From Okeania sp. SIO2B3 (GTDB taxonomy: Bacteria > Cyanobacteriota > Cyanobacteriia > Cyanobacteriales > Microcoleaceae): a DNA stretch of 50,238 nt. Shown one piece after another: positions 35,023 through 45,054 of the stretch. The notes below the pieces were generated by a model that made no database searches, had not been told where the DNA came from, and worked only from the letters and a program-made list of their open reading frames with translations. The stretch covers positions 1-50,238 of the forward strand of contig NZ_JAAHGH010000047.1 of NCBI RefSeq assembly GCF_010672525.1. Direction: 5' to 3'. Made by a program: the position numbers and the translations under genes. Numbering within the stretch: position 1 is the stretch's first letter; every line of letters starts with the position of its first letter.

Positions 35023-35494
35023 ATTATATTAAATCCGGTTAAACAGTTATAGAATGGTTAAGTTTTTAGGAGTCAACCCACCCCTCGCCCCTCCCCCTCC
35101 CAGGAGGGGGAGGGGAGGAGCGAGTCAGGAGTAGAAAGAATCACTTTGATGAGCGTAGTTATGGCGATTGGAAAATTTTTTTATGTCCAATAAAACTGAT
35201 TTGATATTACCTCTAATATTAAATCCAGTTGAATACTTATTAGAGTTGTTGGGAGTAGGGGTGGGTCCTCACCCTGCGATACTTCTAAAACTTATGGGAA
35301 GGGATAGATTTGCTACTCCCTACTTTTAGAAGAGATGTCTAATATCATGTCTGGATAAGAGCGCGATAGAACTCCGTGACCTTTACGCGACCAAAAAACT
35401 TTCTCCTTTTCCTCCTCTTCTTTCTTCCCTCCTGACTCCTAAGTCCCCCTCCTGGGAGGGGTTAGGGGTGGGTTGACTCCTGACTCCTCCATCT
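35023..35494. other. Repeat-filled gap between DUF1800 and DUF1501
   Basis: Holds an inverted-end repeat (35026-35209), G-rich palindromes at about 35085-35120 and 35443-35475, and pyrimidine tracts. This separates two genes that are adjacent in many genomes. Confidence 0.5.
35026..35209. repeat. Repeat with ATATTAAATC ends
   Basis: Left ATATTAAATCCGGTTAAAC and right AAAACTGATTTGATATTA form imperfect inverted ends. The left part recurs at about 10059-10095 and another partial copy follows at 35216-35245. Confidence 0.5.
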
Positions 35495-36976
35495 TTATTT
35501 GTACATCATTTCTGGACTACCTAACATTAAAGCTGCTTGTACATCGTTTGGGCTATTTTTGATTATTGCTTGAGTTTGAGCAGAAAAATTATTTCCTAAA
35601 GTTGCAGAAAGTTGCTGACGGTTTATCGGTTTGGGTTTTCCTTGGTTTAACTGACCACGGGAGATATTTGTGGCAAAGCTAATTCTACGCATCATTGCAT
35701 CAGAGTTTAACCATGCTTCTTTAGTATTTTTATAACCATCAGGAGTGCCACAAGCATAAATGTGCATTCCTAATTGGTATAACATTCCAGCAATTTGGTT
35801 CCATCTAAATTTATTAGTTCCTGTTGCTCTAACTGCAGAAATAATATATTGGTACGGAGTTTTAAATTTGCGGTCGTAGTAGTTTTCATTCCAGAATTCA
35901 CTACTGTTGAACAAGGTTTCTAAAACAGAACGAATATTACCATTAGTTTCTTGAAATGTTTGAGCTAGTTGATTAACTAAAGCTCCTGGAGGCCGATCTG
36001 CCACAAAATATTGAGCTAATTTATAGCTAATAAAACGAGCAGTAGATGGATGCTTTGCCAGAATATCTAAGGCTTTTTCTCCTTCTTCTATCCCACCTCC
36101 TTGGATCGGTATTCCTAGAAATATTTTGTCACTATTATCGTGGCGGTCTGGATAAAACTTAAATCCGCTACCATCTCCTGTTCGACGTATAATTCCCCAC
36201 CCAGTAAAAATTTTTGCTAAAGTTACTATGTCTTGTTGTTTATAACCTCCATCTACTCCGAGAGTGTGAAGTTCCATAAGTTCGCGGGCATAATTTTCAT
36301 TTAAACCTTTAAATGTGTTATTAGCACCTTTACTTCCAGGTGCAGTATTTAGCCAATTATCTAAATAGAATAACATGGCTGGATGATGAGCTGTTGCTCC
36401 TAATAAAGTCCGAAAGTTACCAAGTGCATAAGGTCTAATTGCATCTCTTTCATAAGTACCTATCCAGACGCGAATTGGTCTTCCTCTACTTACAGAAACA
36501 CTGAAGTGATTGAACCAAAAATTAATCATTACTTCTTGGAGTTGTCTATTACTCAATATTGCTCTGAGGAAGTTTGCTTTTCTGGCTTCGTTCAGAATGA
36601 TTCTCATTCGATTAATTCTTGCTTCTTTTTGTTTTTGAGTTAGTTTTTTTTGTTTTCTGGGAGGTAGGGGGCCATACTTGTTATAGAGTTGAACTGGGTT
36701 TAAGTCTAAGGTTGTTAATGTTGACAGTTGATTAGTTAATTGTTGAGGTTCTCTAATGGTTTCTGGTTGAAGTTGAGACTGAATATAACTGTTAATTCCC
36801 ATTGATTTAACTCGTTCTATCTCTCCGGGTCTAGGACCAAAACTTAGACGATTCAAAAGATGGATAGTTTGGGTGTTAATAGATTGACTATCAGCGTAGC
36901 TAGGACTTGGTAATCCTAACCAGATAATTAAGCTTAATAGCAGAGATATAATCCAGTACCTAGAGGTTTTTTTCAT
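35495..36976 (-). CDS. DUF1800 secreted protein
   Basis: 493 residues. Sec signal peptide (SRYWIISLLLSLIIWLGLPS then SYA-DS). The family start HLLNRLSFGPRPGEIERVK is present, as are NFWFNHFSVSVSRG, YARELMELHTLGVDGGYKQQ and LAKIFTGWGI. It is soluble after export, probably periplasmic. Function unknown; the constant partner is DUF1501, found next downstream here. Length is normal. Confidence 0.9.
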   Translation of the reverse strand: MKKTSRYWIISLLLSLIIWLGLPSPSYADSQSINTQTIHLLNRLSFGPRPGEIERVKSMGINSYIQSQLQPETIREPQQLTNQLSTLTTLDLNPVQLYNKYGPLPPRKQKKLTQKQKEARINRMRIILNEARKANFLRAILSNRQLQEVMINFWFNHFSVSVSRGRPIRVWIGTYERDAIRPYALGNFRTLLGATAHHPAMLFYLDNWLNTAPGSKGANNTFKGLNENYARELMELHTLGVDGGYKQQDIVTLAKIFTGWGIIRRTGDGSGFKFYPDRHDNSDKIFLGIPIQGGGIEEGEKALDILAKHPSTARFISYKLAQYFVADRPPGALVNQLAQTFQETNGNIRSVLETLFNSSEFWNENYYDRKFKTPYQYIISAVRATGTNKFRWNQIAGMLYQLGMHIYACGTPDGYKNTKEAWLNSDAMMRRISFATNISRGQLNQGKPKPINRQQLSATLGNNFSAQTQAIIKNSPNDVQAALMLGSPEMMYK

Positions 36977-37889
36977 TAATTATTCCTCCTGTAAATACTC
37001 TCATATTTTGATTAGTGGGATTGAATTTATAGCAGGAAACAGAGAACAGTAGGAAAAATATTTCCCTATCTAAAGATTATTATCAGTCTATGTCCGTGCC
37101 CTATCTTTCTATTGCTATATATATTTGTATGGGAGTCTTATTCTGAAAGTTGTTACTTTTATTAAACATTATTTGTAAGCATTCAGCCGTCAGCCATCAG
37201 CTATCAGCTATTGATTTTAATTTAGGATAGAAGCTTGATTAATTGTCTTACTATAAAAGTTGTCTCCCTTGCCCTTAAAGTCAGTCTTTAATTTAAACAC
37301 TGTCCTTAAGAAGAGAGTCTTGTTGCTGTTAACGCAGTTCCTCTGCAGGAGGCTAGCTGACAGCTAATAGCTGTTTGTGTTTGCGTAGCATCCCGTAGGG
37401 AAGCATTCCGCAGGAAATGCTTACCATTATTTACCGAATAATTAATAATTAAATAATTAAATAATTAAATAATTAAATAATTAAACAATTCGGGTTTATT
37501 AGCCTCCCATTTCAAGGGGAAAAAAGCGGTCGAGAGATGGCGAGGTTTCCTCGCCATATCCAATCGACCAAGAGAATAAATTTTTTCCTGATTTGTCTTA
37601 CCTCTCCCTTTTAAGGAGAGGTAATTATCAATTAATGAAAGCAGCATCTTTCAACAATCATAACTGATTTTTTTTGATTTGACCACTACAAAATTTATCT
37701 GTAAAAATCAGGAATTATCTTATCTTCTCTAATTACCGAAAAAAATTGTGGTTTAAAGCCTCCCCTTTTAAGGGGATAATAAAGAAAAATTTTCATCTGT
37801 TTGTCAATCCTCTTCTTTCAAGGAGAGGTAATTATTCATTATTCATTATTCATTATTCATTGTTGAACTATGCTTAATTTTGACTGAAG
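36977..37889. other. 900-bp non-coding region with repeats
   Basis: Contains ttcagccgtcagccatcagc-type units (37181-37212), a gcgtagcatcccgtaggg / gcattccgcagg hairpin (37384-37415), an 8-bp tandem (aaataatt, about 37451-37482), an inverted CCTCCC/AAGGGG repeat (37433-37640) with a gatggcgagg hairpin, and the repeat 37734-37867. I see no gene. Confidence 0.55.
37734..37867. repeat. CCTCCCCTTTTAAGGGG repeat, second near-identical copy
   Basis: Matches 30451-30583 nearly base for base, including attcattattcattgttgaa at its end, about 7.2 kb apart. It ends just downstream of the trypsin–WD40 stop. Confidence 0.75.
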
Positions 37890-39623
37890 TTAAGGAAGTT
37901 TCCAAATATTAATCTTCCGGTCCCAACCACCACTAATTATTGTTTGACCATCAGGACTAATTGCTACTGTACTAATATAACTGGTGTGTCCGTTTAAACT
38001 ACCTTTTAAGTTACCTGTACTCAGCTCCCAAAACTTAATAGTTTTATCCCAACTGCTACTAATTAAAGTTTTACCATTAGGAGTAATAACAATTGACCAT
38101 ACTCCATCTATATGTTCTTTTAAACTATGAATTAATTCATCTGTCTGCAAGTTCCAAATGTTAATCGTGCCATCACTACTACTACTAGCTAATATCTGAC
38201 TATCAGGACTGAAAACTACAGACAAAATTGATAGAGAATTAGTATTTATATTACGAATTAGTTGACCTGTTTGTAGGTTCCATAATTTAATCATATTATC
38301 TTTACTACCACTAGCTAGAAATTGACCGTCAGGACTAATGGCGATCGCATTAACAATCTCAGAATGTCCTTCTAAGGTGCGGATCGACTCTCCACTACTT
38401 AAATTCCAAATTTTAATAGTTCGATCCCAACTCCCGCTTACCAACATTTCACCGTCAGGAGCGATCGCTACTGCATCTACCACATCGTTATGCCCAGTGA
38501 GGGTCTGCACCAGAGTAATATCAGTGACATTTTTATTTTTGGGTAGTTTCCAGATTTTGATAGTTTTGTCATCACTACCACTGATAACTAACTCTTCATT
38601 GGGAGTTACTGCCACTGAATTTATTGATTCTTTGTGAGCTTTCCAAGTGGCTATGATTTCGCCATTTTTAATATCCCTGACTGAAATCATCCCGTTACTA
38701 CTACCACTGATGATATGGGAATTTAAAGCAACTACAGAATTCACTATTCCACCTACTTCATTGGAAATTGCCTTTGCCAGAGTAAAATTTACGGCAGTTT
38801 CTGTGCCATTTTCTTTTGTAGATATTTTTGTAGAAACAGGGTTTGTTGCTTCTGTTGGAGTGGTTGTAATTTTAGCAGTCTGGGGTTGTTGAGAAATGGT
38901 TGGCAACGAAACCTGTTGTCGCCACCTCCAAAAAGTATTAATCTCTATTCCTCCAGAAACGATCGCGTCAGAGTCTTCTTGCAATTTGACAATACCGTTA
39001 ATAGCGACTAGACGACCTTCTGTATCTAGCACTGGTCCGCCACTCATCCCTGCTCTGACTAAGTTATCATAAAGTAAACTATAACCACCGATAGGTTGCT
39101 GACGCCCTTTGACTACCCCTGGTGTACTCAGAAAAATTCGTTGTTGGAGGTTACTGCCTGAACGTGGCCATCCCCCCACAAAAACTGCTTTTCCTTGAAC
39201 TAACTGAGTTGGGTCTCCTGTTTCGGCAACAGGGTAATTTTGAGAACTGGTAAATGGCACAACCGCTAAATCTACATTTGGTACTTGTTTAATGAGAGTA
39301 TAGTAAACTGGATGCATTTCTCCATCGGGTGTGCGTACTTGATAATCTCCTACTTTATTGACAACGTGCCAGTTGGTAAGTATATAATAGACATCTCCTT
39401 GTTTTTCGACAATTACACCTGAACCACCTCTGTTTGGTCCATCAATTCTAACTGTAATTTCTCCTGCTATTTTGTTGATTTCTGATTCTGTTAAGCTCAG
39501 AGCAACTTCTGATGTTATTAGTGGTATTAAGGTAGTGATACTAATGATTAAGTTTCTGATATTAATAGTCTTGAGAGATAAAATACTAATAATGATTATG
39601 GTAATGATTCTCTGAAAATTCAT
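37890..39623 (-). CDS. Trypsin-like serine protease fused to WD40 propeller
   Basis: 577 residues. An N-terminal hydrophobic stretch ~5-45 is a signal peptide or anchor. The protease domain (~48-225) has the full triad: H86 (ILTNWHVV), D118 (VDLAVV) and S204 (RAGMSGGPVLD). After a Thr/Pro linker (~240-275) come seven WD40 blades (~280-577) with repeated SGSWDRTIKIWNLSSGE-type units, enough for one propeller. The protease should act outside the cytoplasm with the propeller binding a partner or substrate. Trypsin–WD40 fusions are known mainly in cyanobacteria. The start may lie at a later Met if the signal peptide is shorter. Confidence 0.9.
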   Translation of the reverse strand: MNFQRIITIIIISILSLKTINIRNLIISITTLIPLITSEVALSLTESEINKIAGEITVRIDGPNRGGSGVIVEKQGDVYYILTNWHVVNKVGDYQVRTPDGEMHPVYYTLIKQVPNVDLAVVPFTSSQNYPVAETGDPTQLVQGKAVFVGGWPRSGSNLQQRIFLSTPGVVKGRQQPIGGYSLLYDNLVRAGMSGGPVLDTEGRLVAINGIVKLQEDSDAIVSGGIEINTFWRWRQQVSLPTISQQPQTAKITTTPTEATNPVSTKISTKENGTETAVNFTLAKAISNEVGGIVNSVVALNSHIISGSSNGMISVRDIKNGEIIATWKAHKESINSVAVTPNEELVISGSDDKTIKIWKLPKNKNVTDITLVQTLTGHNDVVDAVAIAPDGEMLVSGSWDRTIKIWNLSSGESIRTLEGHSEIVNAIAISPDGQFLASGSKDNMIKLWNLQTGQLIRNINTNSLSILSVVFSPDSQILASSSSDGTINIWNLQTDELIHSLKEHIDGVWSIVITPNGKTLISSSWDKTIKFWELSTGNLKGSLNGHTSYISTVAISPDGQTIISGGWDRKINIWKLP

Positions 39624-40193
39624 TTTTTTATTTGTCAGTAATAGTCTTTTTTATTCAGATGTTTAATCAAAGATTTTACTTAGCTTCTCAACCGAAACAG
39701 GTATTTTTCGCCTAGTATAAATACTATTACAGACATTATATCATGTATCTGTGTTTAACCTTCTATAATTTATTTTTACTTCAAGTATTGATTCTTTGTT
39801 TAAAGATAAAATATAGCTGCTAAAGTTAATTACGAATAGTTCAAGAGCAACTTTTGTGTGGCATGAATTCGATTCAGTGGTATGATACTTCTCAAACTAA
39901 ACTATGGCAAAAATTCTATAACTTAAACAGTAGTATGAGAAAAGTTCATTTTGTTAGGCTCAAGCAACAAAGTTGCTAAACTCTCGGACTAATAACAGTC
40001 GTTAAATACTTTTGAAGCCTTTACTATTTGCCCAAAAAATGCTATGACTTGTATTGATAATACAAAACTATATATACCTCTATTCCCAAGAGTACTGCTA
40101 TTGATTTAATGATGTTTCTAAAACTTAATGTTGTAGCCTATATAAAACATAGATTATAATAAATTAAACTGATTCTGTTGAAGTGACTTTGAT
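39624..40193. other. Divergent promoter region, otherwise featureless
   Basis: 570 AT-rich bp between divergent genes. No recognisable gene or repeat family; a possible plus promoter is in the TATAAAACATAGATTATAAT stretch (40140-40159), about 35 bp before the start at 40194, but this is weak. Confidence 0.3.
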
Positions 40194-43100
40194 ATGGTGG
40201 AGCGAAAAAAGATCGAGTATCAAAAAATACTAAAATCTAGCAAAGAACTAAATTTGCTAATTGTAGAAGATGTGATGGAAGATTTAGCGCTCATAGTACG
40301 CACCTTAAAGTCTCATGGTGTAGAATTTACCTATAATGTTGCAGACAGCAAACTAAAATACCAAAAATTGCTTCAAGATAATGTATATGATGCGATATTG
40401 TCAGATTATTATTTAGCAGATTTTGATATTTTCGAGATGCTAAAATTACTGCAAAAATCAGGACAAGAAGTCCCTGTGATTTTAATCACAGATGATTTAC
40501 AAGAAGAGAAAGCTTTTGAATGTTTAAAAGCAGGAGTTGATAATTATATTTTCAAAGATAGATTATTGAGTTTATCAATTATTTTAGAGCGAGCGATCGC
40601 TGAATTTAGGTTAAAAAAAGAACAGCAACGTGCCATTCTCAAGTTACAACAACAAGCTCAACAAGAAGCAATTATTAATCGCATTGTTCAAGGAATGCGT
40701 AATACTTTATTACTGGATGAAGTCCTGCAAAATACTGTCGAGCAGTTACATGAGGTTTTGCAAGTTAGTCATTGTATAATTGTCAGGCTGGACTATCAGA
40801 AAAACATTAATCTTTGTCACTTAAATAATATGACGGTTGAATGCGATCGTCAAGTTAGTTTTTGTTACGATGTTCATCAATATTATTCAGAATTACTCGC
40901 TACAGGAGAACAAGTAAAAATCAGCAAATTCGATACAACCATAGACTCAGAAGTTAAAAATATTATTGACGAGTGTCAAGTGATTTCAGTCTTAATTACA
41001 CCCCTGTTGTATCAGGATACTTACCTTGGTGGAATTCTTCTAGACCAGTGCGATCGAGAAAGAAAATGGACTGAAGATGAACTATCTCTATTGACATCAA
41101 TTGCTGACCATTGTGCCATTGCCATTCATCAAGCTGAACTATATCAACAAGCACAAATAGAAATCGCTGAACGCAAGCGAGTAGAAGAGCATCTACGCAA
41201 AAGTCAGGAACGTTATGCTCTTGCCATTGAAGCAGGTCATGTGGGAATTTGGGAATGGGACTTACAAACAAATGCAATTTACCTCGATCCTATATTGAAA
41301 GGAATGCTTGGTTATCAAGATTGGGAAATTAGAAACATGATGGATGATTGGCATCAATTGGTGCACCCAGAAGATCGAGAACAGGCAATGGCAGCAAAAA
41401 ATGCTCACTTAGCAGGACTGACACCAAAATACGAAATCGAACATAGGATGCAACATAAAGATGGCAGTTACCGATGGTTTTTTTGTTGCGGAGTTGCTAT
41501 TCAAAATGAAAAAGGAATAACGAACAGAATGATGGGAACAAATACAGACATTACACAATATAAGCACGCAGAAGAAACTGTTATTGCTAGTCAACAGCAG
41601 CTTGTAGCTATGATGATGCTTATCCATAATATTACAGAGTGCAAACAAGCACAACAAGCCTTACGAAATCATGAAGTGAAGTTTCGTGCCCTAATTGAAA
41701 ATGCTAACGATTTAATTTTGATTATTGATGTTGACGGAATCTCTCGTTATATTAGTCCATCACTAATAAGAGTTTTGGGATATATACCAGAAAAAACTGT
41801 TGGTCAGGGTATTTTCGATCTAATTCATATGGATGATTTATCCCTCATCACCCACACTTTTCACAAAGCAACTGAAAATCCTGGTATTAGTCAACCACCT
41901 ATTGAGTATAGAGTTAAGCATAGTAATGGTTCTTGGTGCTTTTTTGAAGGTGTTGTCACTAACCTTTTACACGACCCAGCGGTAGCAGGTATTATTATTA
42001 ATAGTCATGATATTACTCAACGCAAGCTAATTGAAGAACAATTAAAACATGATGCACTACATGATCCACTGACTCATCTTCCTAATCGTACTCTGTTTAT
42101 GGATCGTTTGGAGCAAACAATTAAATATGCGGAACGTCGCCAAAATTTTTCCTTTGCCGTCCTATTTGTAGACCTTGACCGATTTAAAGTTGTTAATGAT
42201 AGTCTTGGTCATAGCATGGGAAATCAACTGATTATTGCGGTCGCAAAACAACTCAAAGCATTGGTTTCTCCTGGAGATACAGTTGCTCGTCTTGGTGCAG
42301 ATGAGTTTGTAATTTTACTAGAATATATTTCAGGAATTAGTGATGCTACCTGTATTGCTAATCGCATTCACGAACAACTAACTTCGCCAATTATTTTAGA
42401 AGGAAATGAAGTATTTATTACTGCTAGTATTGGTATTGCTCTCAACTCCACGACTATAGGGTCAGCAGAAAATTTTTTACGAGATGCAGAAATAGCTATG
42501 CAATCTGCCAAAGATATAGGTAGAGGATGTTATCAAATTTTTTGTACCTCTATGCACACTCAACTTCTGAAACGTTTAAAGTTGGAGAGCAATTTACAAA
42601 GCGCTCTACAAGCTATTAAAAATCAACCTACCGCTCAATCTCAATTTGTGCTTAACTATCAGCCAATTGTTTCCCTCGCTACAAACAATATTATTGGTTT
42701 TGAGGCCCTAGTGCGTTGGCAACATCCAGAATTAGGTATAATTTCTCCTGTTGAATTTATTCCTGTGGCAGAGGAAACAGGGTTAATTATACCTCTTGGT
42801 TTGTGGGTATTGAGAGAAGCTTGTCGGCAGTTACGTCAATGGCAAAATGAATTTTCCAATAGTTATCCTTTAAAAATGAGTGTTAATTTGTCTGTGAAAC
42901 AATTTGCTCAAGCAGATTTAATCGAACAAATTGACCAAATTCTCTTAGAAACTCAGCTTGATGGTAGTAATTTAAAACTGGAAATTACTGAAAGTGCTTT
43001 AATAGAAAATTATGAGTTTGTTACAGAAAAAATGTCTCAGTTAAGAGCGCGGAATATTGAGTTATGTATTGATGATTTTGGTACGGGATATTCTTCTTTA

Positions 43101-43403
43101 AATTATTTACACCGTTTCCCGATGAATACTTTGAAAATCGATCGTTCTTTTGTGAATAGAATAGGCGTTGCTAATCTGGTAAGTGAGGGTTCAATTGACC
43201 CCACAGAAATTATCCGTTCAATTATTACTTTATCTCATAATTTAGGTATAAATGTTGTAGCTGAGGGAGTAGAAACTGTAGAGCAAGTTCTTCAACTACA
43301 AGCGTTAAAGTGTGAATATGCTCAGGGTTATTTATTTTCTAAACCCCTAGATATGACAAAAGCAACAAGTTTAATTTCTACAATCAACTCTTCGGAAAAA
43401 TAG
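40194..43403 (+). CDS. Response regulator–GAF–PAS–PAS–GGDEF–EAL protein
   Basis: 1069 residues. Receiver ~20-140 with D71 (AILSDYYLADF); coiled linker; GAF ~165-310 (LLDEVLQNTVEQLHEVLQVS); PAS ~335-465; short coiled link; PAS ~490-605; GGDEF ~615-775; EAL ~800-1060. The GGDEF loop reads RLGADEF, so its second Gly is Ala and synthesis is doubtful. The EAL has FEALVRW, LEITESALIE, CIDDFGTGYSSLNYL and AEGVET, all expected for an active c-di-GMP phosphodiesterase. It should be soluble and probably lowers c-di-GMP upon a phospho- or ligand signal. No kinase is adjacent. Confidence 0.92.
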   Translation: MVERKKIEYQKILKSSKELNLLIVEDVMEDLALIVRTLKSHGVEFTYNVADSKLKYQKLLQDNVYDAILSDYYLADFDIFEMLKLLQKSGQEVPVILITDDLQEEKAFECLKAGVDNYIFKDRLLSLSIILERAIAEFRLKKEQQRAILKLQQQAQQEAIINRIVQGMRNTLLLDEVLQNTVEQLHEVLQVSHCIIVRLDYQKNINLCHLNNMTVECDRQVSFCYDVHQYYSELLATGEQVKISKFDTTIDSEVKNIIDECQVISVLITPLLYQDTYLGGILLDQCDRERKWTEDELSLLTSIADHCAIAIHQAELYQQAQIEIAERKRVEEHLRKSQERYALAIEAGHVGIWEWDLQTNAIYLDPILKGMLGYQDWEIRNMMDDWHQLVHPEDREQAMAAKNAHLAGLTPKYEIEHRMQHKDGSYRWFFCCGVAIQNEKGITNRMMGTNTDITQYKHAEETVIASQQQLVAMMMLIHNITECKQAQQALRNHEVKFRALIENANDLILIIDVDGISRYISPSLIRVLGYIPEKTVGQGIFDLIHMDDLSLITHTFHKATENPGISQPPIEYRVKHSNGSWCFFEGVVTNLLHDPAVAGIIINSHDITQRKLIEEQLKHDALHDPLTHLPNRTLFMDRLEQTIKYAERRQNFSFAVLFVDLDRFKVVNDSLGHSMGNQLIIAVAKQLKALVSPGDTVARLGADEFVILLEYISGISDATCIANRIHEQLTSPIILEGNEVFITASIGIALNSTTIGSAENFLRDAEIAMQSAKDIGRGCYQIFCTSMHTQLLKRLKLESNLQSALQAIKNQPTAQSQFVLNYQPIVSLATNNIIGFEALVRWQHPELGIISPVEFIPVAEETGLIIPLGLWVLREACRQLRQWQNEFSNSYPLKMSVNLSVKQFAQADLIEQIDQILLETQLDGSNLKLEITESALIENYEFVTEKMSQLRARNIELCIDDFGTGYSSLNYLHRFPMNTLKIDRSFVNRIGVANLVSEGSIDPTEIIRSIITLSHNLGINVVAEGVETVEQVLQLQALKCEYAQGYLFSKPLDMTKATSLISTINSSEK

Positions 43404-43770
43404 TTAAAAGGGAATAAGTAAGAAAGAAGATGGAAGAGAGAATAAGAAAAAAAGCATAGGTAGTCCTGCATGGTAATGGTACTGTTTTTCCTCCTGACTC
43501 CTATACGGGCGATTTCCGTTGCGGAATGCTCCTAATTACGCGAATCGCCCCTACGACTCCTGACTCCTACCTTCAAAAGATTTTATATCGATGCTACCGG
43601 ATTTGATATAACTTGTCTATCTCTATCTACAGTCAACTCTGATTAAAATATTATTCTATGCAACTTCTTATGAATTTGTTATGAGCTAAGTTTTTTGATA
43701 ATAAGCTTTAAGTAGTTATGACATAGTATGATAATGTTTGGATAATTATTTAATTGGTGACAATAATCTT
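43404..43770. other. Intergenic region before the propeller gene
   Basis: Contains a pyrimidine-rich ctcctgactcctac repeat, a gcgatttccgttgcggaatg / gcgaatcgcccc fragment (about 43506-43553) and a decayed MITE end gatgctaccggatttgatat (43591-43610). No gene. Confidence 0.5.
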
Positions 43771-44619
43771 ATGAGCAATATTTATGTGTTCCACGAAGGC
43801 AGAGGAGACAATGGGTGGCTTTGGTCTAATGCCTTTGATGGCTCTGAATGGGTTGGCGATCAAAAAGTACCCAATACAGGTATTACTGCGGGTCCATCAG
43901 CAGTAGTATACAATGATCAAATCTATGTGTTCCACCAGGGCATGGAAGATAGTGGCTGGCTTTGGTACAATGTTTTTGATGGCTCTGAATGGGCAGGCGA
44001 TCAAAAAGTACCCGACACAGGTATCAGCGAGGGTCCATCCGCAGTAGTATACAATGACCAAATCTATGTGTTTCACCAAGGTAGGGGAGATAGTGGCTGG
44101 CTTTGGTATAATGTTTTTGATGGCTCTGAATGGGCTGGTGATACCGAGGTTAAGAGAACAGGAATGACTGCCGATCCATCAGCAGTGGTATACAATGACC
44201 AAATCTATGTGTTTCACCAAGGCCGGGGAGATAGTGGCTGGCTTTGGTATAATGTTTTTGATGGCTCTGAATGGGCTGGTGATACCGAGGTTAAGAGAAC
44301 AGGAATGACTGCGGGTCCATCCGCAGTAGTATACAATGACCAAATCTATGTGTTTCACCAAGGTAGGGGAGATAGTGGCTGGCTTTGGTATAATGTTTTT
44401 GATGGCTCTGAATGGGCTGGTGATACAGAGGTCAAGAGAACAGGAATGACTTCGAGTCCATCAGCAGTAGTATACAATGACCAAATCTATGTGTTTCACC
44501 AAGGCCGGGGAGATAGTGGCTGGCTTTGGTATAATGTTTTTGATGGCTCTGAATGGGCTGGTGATACAGAGGTGCGGGGAACAGGTCTTACTGACGATCC
44601 AGATGCGGTTGTCATGTAA
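43771..44619 (+). CDS. Six-repeat beta-propeller, lectin-like
   Basis: 282 residues from ATG 43771 (MSNIYVFHEGRG); a TTG at 43738 is less likely. The protein consists of six 47-residue repeats with IYVFHQGRGDSGWLWYNVFD, GSEWAGDTEV and GMTAGPSAVVYND. Similar FHQG/GxLWY/PSAV repeats occur in propeller lectin-like proteins of Streptomyces and fungi as I know them. Six repeats suit a closed six-blade propeller, with the N-terminal strand pairing with the C-terminal one. No signal peptide. Ligand unknown; a sugar is an inference. DNA units of 141 bp are nearly identical, so amplification is recent. Confidence 0.8.
   Translation: MSNIYVFHEGRGDNGWLWSNAFDGSEWVGDQKVPNTGITAGPSAVVYNDQIYVFHQGMEDSGWLWYNVFDGSEWAGDQKVPDTGISEGPSAVVYNDQIYVFHQGRGDSGWLWYNVFDGSEWAGDTEVKRTGMTADPSAVVYNDQIYVFHQGRGDSGWLWYNVFDGSEWAGDTEVKRTGMTAGPSAVVYNDQIYVFHQGRGDSGWLWYNVFDGSEWAGDTEVKRTGMTSSPSAVVYNDQIYVFHQGRGDSGWLWYNVFDGSEWAGDTEVRGTGLTDDPDAVVM
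43894..44600 (+). repeat. 141-bp coding tandem repeats
   Basis: CCATC of each unit falls at 43894, 44035, 44176, 44317 and 44458, exactly 141 bp apart, with the last degenerate unit at 44599. The middle units differ by only a few bases. Confidence 0.9.
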
Positions 44620-45054
44620 GTAAATATTTTCTAGTCTATTACTTGCTTCTGACAAATTATATTAGACATCTAGGCGTTGGTAAAGCGCGTGTATGATATT
44701 AATCTTAATTACTTAGGAGTCAGGAGTCAGTCCTCAGGAGTCAACCCACCCCTCGCCCCTCCCAGGAGGGGAAGAAAGAAGAAGAAAGAGGAATAGAAGG
44801 AGAAAGTTTTTTGCTCGGGTAAAGGTCACGGAGTTCTATAGTGCTCTTCTGCGGACATGATGTCATACCTCAAATTACCAATGCCGATATCTCCAGAAAA
44901 TAGATATTCCTATTTGAGCAACCCTTTTAGAAAGGTTATATACAGTCCATTGAATAGCGCTTTCCAACAAACTCTGCTATTTATCCAGAGCAAATTTTCC
45001 TATTTTCCCTGCTCCTGATCGACGTTTATAGATTCTTTTTCGGAGATGTTTATT
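44620..45054. other. Intergenic repeats
   Basis: Holds tattagacatctaggcgt (44660-44678, a fusion of the two MITE ends seen at 29962 and 30074), ggagtcaggagtcag with the G-rich palindrome (44717-44775), and a decayed ATATCATGTCC-like end (tgcggacatgatgtcat, 44850-44866). Confidence 0.5.
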
